Assembly: GCA_935421135.1 (NCBI GenBank)
Contig: OW285197.1
Location: 992,001-1,056,000 of the forward strand
Direction: 5' to 3'
Source: Bugulina stolonifera
Taxonomy: Eukaryota; Bryozoa; Gymnolaemata; Cheilostomatida; Bugulidae
DNA length: 64,000 nucleotides
Numbering within the stretch: position 1 is the first letter of the stretch; the number at the start of each line of letters is the position of its first letter. This document shows, piece after piece, positions 23,111-36,500 of the stretch. The notes under the pieces are model-generated. The model saw nothing but the letters and a program-made list of their open reading frames with translations. It had not been told where the DNA came from and searched no databases. A program made the position numbers and the translations under genes.

Positions 23111-26100
23111 TCATGCATCTGTAGGCATATCTTTTGGTGACATCACATCAGCTGGCACATCTTTTGATGACGTCACGACAGCGGGCATGTCTGTTGATGA
23201 TGTCACGACAGCGGGCATGTCTGTTGATGATGTCACGATAGCAGGCATGTCTTCTGCACTGTTCTTAGAAGTTTGCATTTTTTCTTGACTCACCTGGAGT
23301 TTTCTATTCACTGAATGATCCTCTACAATGTGAAATGTACATTGTATATATACAATATACATGTAATTACTTTGTATAATTACATACTGTACATGTATTC
23401 TATAGTAGCAACGCTGTAGGGAGACACCATCACTGGTGTATGCAGCAGTCAGCTGCAACTTCGTTACTGAGGAAGGGGTGAGGTGCACGCAGGTAAAACA
23501 CGTGTCGGAATGAATCATCACGTCTCTAGGTCTACCTACCTATACCTATATTATACACATCCAGACTTATTCACATCCGTTTTCTATAATAATAATAACA
23601 GTATCAGCCACATGTAGTGATTATGCCTGCCTCTGTTTGTATAAGGATTCAGTATAATGCGTAGGCCACACTGCAGCGAATTTTTAGCGAAAAGCGAATT
23701 TTGGCCAGTGGCGAAATCGCAAATCGCATATTTTGTGCGAATTAGCGCAAAATTAGCGATTTCGCACTCGCTGATCTCAATCAGCTAATTCGCAACTCGC
23801 TAATTTGTGATTGGCCAATTTTTACTTGTCACGCTACTGTCACGTGTTCAGAGCCACGGATTTTCAATCAATCATGAGTTTAAATTATTATATTAAAATA
23901 TTTATTTTAACTGATGAACAATAAAATGACTAATTCCGTTTGCAAGAATTGTGTAAAACGAATAAAAGTCAGAATAAAATAATTATTTTATTTTATTCTA
24001 TTTTAATTATAATTTTATTTTACATTTTTCGGAGTTCTAGTTCTGCAGTGAATGAGAACCGTGACCGAGGATAATAATTTTTGATCCCTCATTGGGTGAA
24101 ATCAATGCGAATTCGCTTATAGCTTTTGCAGTGTGGCACGCTCGATTCTAATTTGCGAATTCGCCTTTGGCCAAAATTCGCTATTTGCAAGAAAATTTGC
24201 GTCAGTGTGGCCTAAGCTTTATAGTAGATGGTGAACAATGCAGGTGAAGAAAGTTGCAGTACCTGGAAGAGTGGGTACGACAAGCTGACCACCCTTACTC
24301 GGGCAGACCGGCTGTGTAGATCTACCAGACAGAGACGGGGAATGAGCATCAGTAGCACATCCTGTCTTCTCTGGCATAACCTCAGATCGAGGTCTCAATT
24401 GGTCAATAGAACTGTAGAGGTGCGAGTTCTCAGAATCTTCCAACTCTAGAAAATAAAACAGTGGCCACAGGCTTCAGACTAGTGCAACAATACAACACTG
24501 CTCCACCAATGGAATAACTATCAGGTATACTGCATGTACTACTAGATCACAGTATACTTTGCTATATAACCAGTTTACTGCCTCAATCACAATTGCAGTG
24601 CACAGGGCCAACACACTTTACATGAAGTTAATATTATTTTGAAAGTACATGCTATCTATCAGGTGGTAGAGGGTTTGGCCATTTCTACATTATTATGTTT
24701 TAAACAACAAACTGTGAATTTGTCCTTCAGGCAGTCAAGAACTCAAAATTTCACATCTATATAAACACTAGGCCATGGCTGAGGTTTGAACCCGAGGCCT
24801 CTACAGCACCCAGTCGCCTGGCACAGCAGACATGGCACATTGCCGGTACACCAGCTCAGCAACTTTGAAAAAGGAAGCTTGGCAGATGAGCAGCAGAGAT
24901 GCACTCTGAACCAACAGCACCTCATACTATGGACACCTTGTTACATATATGAGTGTGAAACAGAGCTCCTGACTGCTCAATACACAAATTCAAAATTCAA
25001 ATTCATAATATTTTAATGGTAAATGCAACTCTATACTCAGCTTCCAGTACTGCATTGCACTTGTTATGAATAACTATTACATAATTCATGTACTTGTTTT
25101 ATTTATGCATTACTGAGCAATTATACTCTTTTTATACCCATGTAAAGAGGGCTGACCTCTCAGAATTGGCTGTAATTAATTTTGTACATGATTTGGATGA
25201 TTTTAAGCATCTTTTATTGTACCCGACCTATTTTGGGTCGGCCTCGGGCTTCCGGCCGCCATGTTGTTGTGCAATTTCCGGACGACCCTATGTCGACCTT
25301 TTTACCAGAACTTTCTCCGGAAGTTCTAATAGTACATGTATATAAAGCGCACTGTTTTTATGTTCATTGTCTCAGTTGATGCTTGGGTCTCAATAAAGAC
25401 ACTTCTATACTACTTATACAGAGTCTTCACTTCGTAGTATTGGTCGTTCCAGTTGACAAGGTCTCCGACTTTGCTACCTGAACTGCCTACTAGGACTGAA
25501 CAGGCTCTTTCTCAGTATAGCAAGATAGCACTGACTCGGGACCACATGGGTCATCTTGAGTAGTCATTGGACCACTAGTACCTGTTGATCTTTCATGTAA
25601 TCAGAAGGTCTAGCACCACTCATAGATCCTTCATCTTTAGCAAGAGGTCATCTTAGGACGACATACATGTACACACTCAAACCCAGAAACCATTACAATA
25701 TTGTTATGCGGTAATAAAAATATAATCATTACATTATTTGACCATGCATGTATATGTGTATGTGTATCCACATGTACATAACGACAATAATCTGATAACC
25801 TTCTCGTCTATGACTCATTCCACCACTCACCTGTGAAAACTGTTTCCTCCTTCCTTCCTGATCGGTCTCCTCCTTCTGGTGCAGTAGAGTTACGAAATGT
25901 CGTGTTGGTAAACGTCTCACTTCTGGACATTGTATACAAGTACATGTACATAGTGATCAGTAATAGTAATATACGTGTACAAATATGGACAATGGATGGC
26001 ACTTGCATTTGTTAATGCATAGAGTTGTCTACTCTCTTGTTAGCCGACATGTATGTACATAATATTGTAAGGGTTACGCACAGTCTTCTTTAACCACCTG

Positions 26101-27511
26101 ACACTAACTACAATGTATACCCACATGTATATCTGCTTGTATTCCTTACTACTTAGTCGAATCTTGTTGTATACTTGTATATAGCCTTACTAAGACATTG
26201 TACTGTTTTTATACCCATGTAAAGAAGCCCGACCTCTCAGAATTACTTGATATTCATTTTGTATATGATTTGGATGATTCTAAGCATCTTTTGTAATAAC
26301 CCGACCCATTTTGGGTCGGCCATCGGGCTTCTGGCCGCCATATTGTTGCACAGTTTCTGGACGACCCTATGTCGTCTTTTCCCGACACTACGTCGGCCTT
26401 TTTACCGGAACTTTCTCCGGAAGTTCTCTTACTATATAAAGGGCATTGTTTTTACGTTTGTTGTCTCAGTTCTTGCTTGGATCTCAATAAAGACACATCT
26501 ATACTTATATACAGAGACTTTCACTTCGTAGATAGGTCATTCTAGTTGTTAAGGTCCTCGACCTTGCAACACGAACTGCCTACTAGGTCGGATCACTCTC
26601 TTTCTCAGTATAGTAAACAAGCATAACTCGGGATCACATGGGTCGTCTTTGGTAGTTCTTTGCTTACTGACCCCGATTAATCTTTCATAGGCACTTTGCT
26701 TTGGGTCGGGAGTCGTCTTAGGACAACCATACCAGAAACCAAAAACCATTACAATATGTATCCCTCCCTATAATCTGGGTAGCACAGTCACAAGTTTTGG
26801 CAAAATTCAGGCAATTATGGTGAAATTACGAATCAGTACATTAACGCTCAACCATCTCAATATCCCCTGAATTTTGGTAGAAAATCGTGACTGTTTGGCT
26901 GGAGATTTTATGAAAGTTATACTCCTATTGGGACCTATAATAATAGTACTCTGGCATGACTGTTCATATTATATATTACATCACATATTATATATTACAC
27001 CACATATTACATTACATAATCTGTATATATTACATATTACATAGTAATACTGTGTAAATATAACCTTGAGCTGGACGTAGAGTAATATATACAGTTACTG
27101 TAGCTGGTTAGCATCACATCTGGTACCTCCCTGTTTGTATCACAATTTGCTGCCTCCACATCTGGCTCTACGGAAAGATGGAACCGTGCCAGTATATAAA
27201 TCTGCCCATAACATGGAAACATGCTGTATGTTACTCAGCTGCTGCATTTCAGGACATGATGAAGTCAGATGGTTATGTCTACCTACAATCCCTCACCAAT
27301 ATAGTGTACAGTGCAATAGCATAGCATGTGACCACCAGAGAGCATGTACAGTGTCATTGGTTAACTTCACATACCAGCAGGGCTGATTGCAGCTTCTGAC
27401 ATCCGAGACCGAGGAGTTACCTCCACCATAGCATATCTCTCTTCTCTCTCAGGGTCATCGGCAGCACCAGTCTGGGGCAGCATGTCACCGGTTCCTCCTG
27501 ATAACTTAGAC
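23111..27511 (-). CDS. FReD receptor exons 21-25: cytoplasmic tail
   Basis: Five exons: 27511-27375, 27167-27065, 25922-25831, 24445-24263, 23322-23111. Tyrosine motifs of the YxxI/V type include RYAMVEV and LYSSIDQL. The last exon ends in four to five copies of a ten-residue unit near TSSTDMPAVV, encoded by a 30-bp repeat (about 23140-23260), then TGA. These could serve trafficking or signalling adaptors; that is inference. Boundaries at 27065 and 24263 use weak donors but are the ones that preserve phase. Confidence 0.7.
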
Positions 27512-30500
27512 CTGGTGAGTCACATTATTTACAGATGAATTGGCCCGTGTAAAGTTGGACACATACATGTACAGCTTTCTCACGTCATCTTTACTTTGAC
27601 ATATGTAAACGAAACTGTCTTTAACATTTTAATGCAGCACTTGCTTACTATCCACTAGTTGAAATGACATGGGGCGTGGGGTGACCAGAATTTGTGTATG
27701 ACAGGTTTCGTTGCTCTCGTCACCAGCTACAAGCTGATACGGGCGAAAGATGAAATGCCTCACAAGGGTATCTCAGCCTATACCGCAGCCTCAAGGGAAA
27801 TGGTGTAACAGTTATGTCTGACCATCGTGCTGTACAAACCCCACTCATCGATCAGTCAGTCACGGTTTGACCTCATCACAACTATGGAAATAGAATGTGT
27901 GGCTGCCCTCAGTTAATAAAAATTTTTGGAATAAAAACACTCTATCATGAGCATGCTAGTTTAGCGTAATATACGGACATATGCATTTATATTTGAGCAG
28001 TGTTACAGCAATGATACAGTAATACATTCATACACCCACCTGCGGTTACATACACCCACCTGCAGTTACATACACCCACCTGCGGTTACATACACCCACC
28101 TGCGGTTACATACACCCACCTGCGGTTACATACACTCACCTGCTGTTACATACACCCACCTGCGGTTACATACACCCACCTGCGGTTACATACACCCACC
28201 TGCGGTTACATACACCCACCTGCGGTTACATACACCCACCTGCGGTTACATACACCCACCTGCGGTTACATACACCCACCTGCGGTTACATACACCCACC
28301 TGCGGTTACATACACCCACCTGCGGTTACATACACCCAACTGCGGTTACATACACCCACCTGCGGTTACATACACCCACCTGCGGTTACATACACCCACC
28401 TGCGGTTACATACACCCACCTGCGGTTACATACACCCTCCTGCGGTTACATACACCCACCTGCGGTTACATACACCCACCTGCGGTTACATACACCCACC
28501 TGCTGTTACACATACCCACCTGCGGTTACATACACCCACCTGCGGTTACATACACCCACTTGCGGTTACATACACTCACCTGCGGTAGTTCCTATACCCA
28601 AGACAGCAGAGTATGAGGACAGTGGAGAGAATAAGCCCTGCAGTCACTGCAACCGCTGACAGTAAGAGTATATTACACTCATCAGGATCTAGATTCACAC
28701 TTCCTCTTCTTGTATCTATAGTTACATTTCCTGTATCGAATGTTGTGGCCATGCCTGTTATAAACGATAGGAAGAGAGATGACAACTCCTGGGTACATAG
28801 TATGTTTTATACTTGACTACCAAATTCCTTGCAAAATGAAAAGATAACAAAACATTTGAAAAAGACTAGCCATAATACAAACATGTACTGTACTAGACCA
28901 GCTACTTATCTACATACGAGTACATGTACATCACATGTGCATATGCATATAGGTATTTAGGTGTATTAGGTGGTAGTGTGTACATGTATATACATATAGG
29001 TATAATGTTTGGTGGAATCTCACTACTAGTAATAGAAGTAATAGAAGACATAAAACAGTGAGATTCAACCAAACAATAATTAGCTTTGTTATAAACATTG
29101 AGCACTTTAGCTGAGATTCAGCAGTGGACAAACATGTACATTCCTCAATATATACATATAAATAGTAGATACACATGTACATGTATGCGTATAGGTGTGG
29201 TGTGTACATGTATATACATACAGATATATGTGTATACATGTAGGTGTAGTGTGTACATGTATATAATATTATAGGTGTATTGTAGGTGTAGGGCCTACAT
29301 GTACATGTATGCACATGTACATTGTACATATAGATATTATTATTAGGTATATTAATAGGTGTGGTATGTACATGTACATGTATACATATAGGTATAAGTG
29401 TATGTACTGTAGTAATTCATTCAATAGCTCAGGTGTTAGCTGATGAGTGAGGGGGTGGTGTACCTACCTCCCTGATTATATCCTACTGATGGTGTAGATC
29501 TCTGTGACGTAATTTTCATCTGGGGAGGGCTTTCTGTCCAAGAATCAAATAAAGGGCATCACTGAATGAATCTGTGTACAGCCTAACATACATTTGTACT
29601 TGTAGTTCATGTACACATAGCACACAGCATGTAACATGTAATACATACATAGTAGTACATTATAGTCTACAATGCGTACAACATACAGCATACACCTGTT
29701 ACATGTATCTTTCAATCAGCAAGATTGTTATTTACCAAGAATAACTTACGTGTATGTAATAAAAGTTCCCTCAGTGTGTTTAGCTGGGTCTCCACAGATT
29801 TACCCATCTAGTCTATTATTTATACTCCAACACTACTCTAGTCCATTACATACTCTAGTCTATTATATACTCTAGTCTATTATATACTCTAGTCTATTAC
29901 ATACTCCAGTAGTACTTTGGTCTACTGTATACATGCACTAAGAAAAACTCAACTGCTAATCACTCCACCAACTCCAATGTAGAAGCAGAAGTTCAAGGGT
30001 CACTAAGCTACCAGCCAACTTGTCAAATTCTGATATAAAATAATTATGTTGTGTATACTTGTACATCCTTGAAAGTAGTGCAGTGGTTAAACAAATGGTG
30101 TCCTACTTAAATGTGGTTTATATCTACTGAAGTACAACGACAATATATTGCATTATAATTATATTAATAGAGAGCACATGTAAATTATTATATAAATATA
30201 ACATAATTTTGATGATTTTCTATATACATTGTACTAGTAACAGTTGTTGAGCTGTACCACATATTAGCAAAGCTGATAACACTGGCATGCTCAGTGTTAT
30301 AATACTAGGAGAGTGTGCCCAACCAGATTGTAGAGTCAAGTATACACATAGCTACAAGTTACAGTCAAGTATACAAGTAGCTACAAGTTACAGTCAAGTG
30401 TACACATAGCTACATGTTACAGTCAAGTATACAAGTAGCTACAAGTTACAGTCAAGTATACACATAGCTACAAGTTACAGTCAAGTATACACATAGCTAC

Positions 30501-33500
30501 AAGTTACAGTCAAGTATACACATAGCTACAAGTTACAGTCAAGTATACACATAGCTGCATGTCACAGTGAAGTATACACATAGCTACAAGCTACAGTCAA
30601 GTATACACATAGCTGCATGTTACAGTCAAGTATACAAGTAGCTACAAGTTACAGTCAAGTATACAAGTACATGTAGCAGCATGTTGCTCTTTGCAAACAG
30701 TGCAGACAGAAGCAGCTCTGACAAAAGTTATCCCAGTTAGCAGTCACTTGCCAAGTTAGGTACAGAAGAGGAGAAATTTGAGATAGCCTTTGTTCTTTGG
30801 CTAAACTGAAAGCAGGAGAAGTTGTCTTCTCTATATTTTGTTGGTTGGCTGTCCTTGCCTCAAGCCCTAACTACAACCAAGGAACTAAAGCTACCTAAAT
30901 TCTCCACTACTGCACCTTACCACCAGTACAGACCTACCAACCTAGTTACTCCTTTGTGCTGATTTACTCAAAACCTGCTCAAACCAAGCAGTTGGCCAGC
31001 AAGGACATTCCAATCACCATGTTTTCTGTTTTGGTACATACACTGTACATGTACATGCACATGACTCAGTGTATATACATGTACAATGGTATATACATAT
31101 ATATAGCAGTGCAGTGCACACCACTACAAACATATCCAGTAGACACATCACATGATAGCCATAGCTGATACAGTAATAGTGACTCCTTGCCTCCAAATAC
31201 TGTAGAGCATTAGGGATCAAAGATGGTCTCTCAGATTTAACGAAATTTGTGTTATTTAACTGGAATTGCAAGTAAATGGTTTGAATTTGGCAAAAATATA
31301 TGAGTGGGGAAGAAGCTGGTGAATTTAATAAGCATCATGTTGTTGTTGAACAAGTAGTGTCTAGCTCTCTCAAATCTTGAGGATGGGAAAGGGTGTCTTC
31401 TCGTAAGAAGAACCTGGTGACTTGGCAGGTCTGGTTACTTGGCAGGTCTGCTGGATACCAAAAGACGTAATAGAATGATGACTACTTATTTTATTTCATA
31501 AATACTTGTTATCTACATGAACTGTATGGAACTTAGTAGAAAAAACATAATATTGTACTAACTAAATAATTGCGTATTACTAAGAAAATATTATCCTACA
31601 CAGACTATAATGACACTAAAGTACAGATCATGTGTGCATCTATTACAACAGCTGATATAATTCTAAGCAGTAAAGTCATCTAGAGTCATCTAAAAGTATT
31701 ATAATTGACACATTAAGCTAATTAAAAGGAGCACTGTAAGAACAAATACAGGGGAGATAATATTATAACCAGCTTATATATTGTGTTGCCTAAGTTCCCT
31801 GAGAGAATTAATCTCAAAGGGGCACGACAGTCAAGCACCCTGAGAAATCATAATCCTAGTCCGGCTAAGTTCCACCCACTCATCAACTACATGATTGAAC
31901 CAGACCACGCCCACAGTGTATCGACCATTGAGGTTAGCGTATTGGCAGTGCTTGTACCACCATCCTATAACATAGACACAGCATACTCTATCATATACAC
32001 AGTACACTCTATCGTATACACAGTATACTCTATCATATACACAGTACACTTTATCGTATACACAGTACACTCTATCATATACACAGTATACTCTATCATA
32101 TACACAGTACACTCTATCATATACACAGTATACTCTATCGTACACACAGTATACTCTATCGTACACACAGTATACTCTATCGTATACACAGTATACTCTA
32201 CCATATACACAGTATACTCTATCATATACACAGTATACTCTATCATATACACAGTACACTTTATCGTATACACAGTACACTCTATCGTATACACAGTACA
32301 CACTATCGTATACACAGTATACTCTATCATATACACAGTACACTCTATTGTATACACAGTATACTCTATCATATATACAGTACACTCTATCATATATACA
32401 GTACACTCTATCATATACACAGTACACTCTGCCGCATACACAGTACACTCTATCGTATACACAGTACACTCTATCGTATACACAGTATACTCTATCGTAT
32501 ACACAGTACACTTTATCGTATACACAGTACACTCTATCGTATACACAGTACACACTATCGTATACACAGTATACTCCATCGTATACACAGTACACTTTAT
32601 CGTATACACAGTACAATCTATCATATACACAGTACACTCTATCATATACACAGTATATTCTATCATATACACAGTACACTCTATCATATACACAGTATAT
32701 TCTATCATATACACAGTATACTCTATCATATACACAGTACACTCTATCATATACACAGTATACTCTATCGTACACACAGTATACTCTATCGTACACACAG
32801 TATACTCTATCATATACACAGTATACTCTATCATATACACAGTATACTCTATCATATACACATTATACTCTATCATATACACATTATACTCTATTATATA
32901 CACAGTATACTCTATCATATACACAGTACACTCTATCGTATACACAGTACACTCTGCCGTATACACAGTACACTCTATCGTATACACAGTACACTCTATC
33001 GTATACACAGTATACTCTATCGTATACACAGTACACTTTATCGTATACACAGTATACTCTATCATATACACAGTATACTCTATCGTATACACAGTACACT
33101 CTAATGTATACACAGTATACTCTATCGTATACACAGTACACTTTATCGTATACACAGTACACTCTATCGTATACACAGTACACACTATCGTATACACAGT
33201 ATACTCTGCCGTATACACAGTACACTCTATCGTATACACAGTACACTCTAATGTATACACAGTACACTCTGCCGTATACACAGTACACTCTATCGTATAC
33301 ACAGTACACTCTAATGTATACACAGTATACTCTATCGTATACACAGTACACTTTATCGTATACACAGTACAATCTATCATATACACAGTACACTCTATCG
33401 TATACACAGTATACTCTATCATATACACAGTACACTCTATCATATACACAGTACACTTTATCATATACACAGTACAGTCTGCCGTATACACAGTACATTC

Positions 33501-36500
33501 TATCATATACACAGTATACTCTATCATATACACAGTATATTCTATCATATACACAGTATACCCTATCATATACACAGTATACTCTATCATATACACAGTA
33601 TACTCTATCATATATATAGTATAATACGCTCTATACACAGTGCTACATAGACATAGACAACTTACCTGCAGTATAGAAGAGTGCACAGTGCATGGAGCTC
33701 ATGTCATTGTCTGTGTCTATGGTACTGAAGCTCATATTGTTACTGTGTTTGAGGGAGTCTGTAGCATTTCCTCTGTAGCCTGTGACACATACAGACATTA
33801 AACGGTAAGGTTGGGGGGGGGGGTGGCTCACAGATAGTAACCATGCAGTAAAGTGAAATGTCGACCAGCCTGATACATGTAGTCTATACCTGATACACGT
33901 AGTCTATACCTGATACACGTAGTCTATACCTGATACCCGTAGTCTATACCTGATACACGTAGTCTATACCTGATACACGTAGTCTATACCTAATACACGT
34001 AGTGTATACCTGATACACGTAGTCTATACCTGATACACATAGTCTATACCTGATACACATAGTCTATACCTGATACACGTAGTCTATACCTGATACACGT
34101 AGTCTATACCTGATACACGTAGTCTATACCTGATACACGTAGTCTATACCTGATACACGTAGTCTATACCTGATACACGTAATCTATACCTGATACACGT
34201 AGTCTATACCTGATACACGTAGTCTATACCTGATACACGTAGTCTATACCTGATACACATAGTCTATACCTGATACCCGTAGTCTATACCTGATACACGT
34301 AGTCTATACCCGATACACGTAGTCTATACCTGATACACGTAGTCTATACCTGATACACGTAATCTATACCTGATACACATAGTCTATACCTGATACCTGT
34401 AGTCTATACCTAATACACGTAGTCTATACCCGATACACGTAGTCTATACCTGATACACATAGTCTATACCTGATACCCGTAGTCTATACCCGATACACGT
34501 AGTCTATACCTGATACACGTAGTCTATACCTGATACACGTAGTCTATAGCCTTCGGACTCTGAGAGAAGCTGGAAGTGTTCGTACTCTGCGTAGATGTAG
34601 CTACCATTCAGCGTCCACATGTCAAACCTAACAGTGAAGTTGGCCTTGGTGGTGAGTGTGTGTGTCAACTGGTTACCTATCAACAGGCAGGAAGTGTATT
34701 AACAGATTGCCTAGCAACAGAAAGGAAGTGTATTACCAGATTGCCTAGCAACAGAAAGGAAGTAACATATTAACCTACTGTCCACTACACTAAACCATGT
34801 ACTACTGTGCAAACATACATTCGTGTGATAACCTAGGTTTCATAGCATCATTTTCATTTATTAGGGCTGTTGCAGTAGCTCAAATACCAGCCTACCAACT
34901 TCACTAGAATCCCAGCTATTACAAAGACATTAGATGTTGGCTAATCAAATTTCGTAGTGAAAGAAATGTATCACACAAACTTAGCATCTTTTCACCAGGA
35001 TTCGAGCTTAAAGGACCCCTCTCACCGTTTTTGTTTACACTTTGAGACACCCACGTGCTCGCTAGAGCAAACGTCATGATTGGTTACTTGCACTGTATTA
35101 TAATTGGCTAACTAAATCGCATGTGCGTGCACACGTGTGGGAAAATCTATCGGGTGATCGATGGGAGTCAGTTGACTGTGGACAGAATAGAATATAGTAT
35201 TTTGCTTTTTCCAAAATGAAGTTATTGTTGCAATATGTAAATGCTATCGAGAGATGATACGATACAAGGTATATGGCAAGCATAGCAAAAATTGCAATTA
35301 AATCATTGAAAGTAACTTTGTTTTCTTTTTGATTTTAATTTAATTTTTAATTTTAATGTACTATGATCTATCTATGTCACAGTCACAGTGTAATTGATAT
35401 TAAAAAATATCTATACATGTGAATATAGCAATGATGATTATTGTTATTTACCCCTTACTCACATTGATACATAAGTGATTTGTTAAAATAACATGCTAGT
35501 TACTTATGGCTAATTATATTATATTATACATTATTCATAAATCATATTACATACATGTACTTTACTATTTTAAACTCTACTAAAATGGATAAAATGCAAA
35601 TTGGAAATAAAATATTGGGATTATAATATTAACTTTATCAACTAGGATTGTTGCTGTCTACATATATGTAGGCCTGTATGCAGTACCTGATCAAAAATTT
35701 AATTTATTGAATTTCAAAATAATTGCATCATTTGATTGCAGCCGTAAGTAAAATAAACTTTTGATGACACTATATTCAACTCATTTTCTTTCTCTATTGT
35801 AATAATAATACTATGATGACTAAAATGTGTGTAATGAATGCTTCTTTTTAGTAGTTTGTCAAGACTATGACCCAGGAATGTGAAGTCACATCAATCGCAA
35901 CCTCTTCAAGTCATACTTGAGTGACGAGTATTGTACCTTGGACACTAAGTTGACTCGTTTTACATAGGTATACATAAGGTAAGTGCATCATACACTTTCA
36001 AGATTCAGCAAAGTTTTCACTGTAAACACTGCTGCATGTACATATTACTTTCCTGTACTGTGGTTTTTGGAATGTAGCCTAGCAAAATCAGCGTCGGTTT
36101 GATTTGTATTCATCATTTTCAATCTAGTACATTGTACCTAGCAGTTATATTCTGTTGCTTAGTGTGGGCTGATTTTAGGTACCATCTGTTGACGTTAATA
36201 TACTTTTAGGTGATCCAATAGTATGATCACATGTTCACATAATGTTGTAGAAACATCTACCAAGCAACATGCTTGAACTGACGTACTTACCAACAATTTG
36301 AGCAGCTAAATCAATCGTGAGGTTTGTAAAGTATTGACTGGTACCTTCAAATATTAATATTCTGACACAATTGCAATTTTTTTCATTTATATATGTATTA
36401 GTAGTTGGCCTGATACTTCATGTATGATCTTTCAGTAAATAGAATTTCTATGAGTACAGTACATGTTGTATTTGATGTCTGTGATAGCCAATTCTAGTTT

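Noticed and set aside
14862..26753. 5-bp target duplications for the solo LTRs
   Set aside because: I compared the flanks of copies A, B, C and E and found no matching 4-6 bp pairs, so none is claimed.
27420..27512. Plus-strand exon candidate from CTCTCAG to GGTGAGT
   Set aside because: The minus-strand exon 27511-27375 has consistent phase with the FReD receptor exons on both sides; the plus-strand reading has no partners.
31783..33686. 613-, 573-, 423- and 321-codon frames of repeated Tyr/Thr/Val/Ser or Tyr/Asp/Arg/Val
   Set aside because: Products of a stop-free 21-bp intronic satellite. Only the short part 31839-31964 on the minus strand is a true exon.
28031..34548. Possible CRISPR arrays
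   Set aside because: The repeats are directly contiguous with no spacers, in introns of an animal gene. They are minisatellites.
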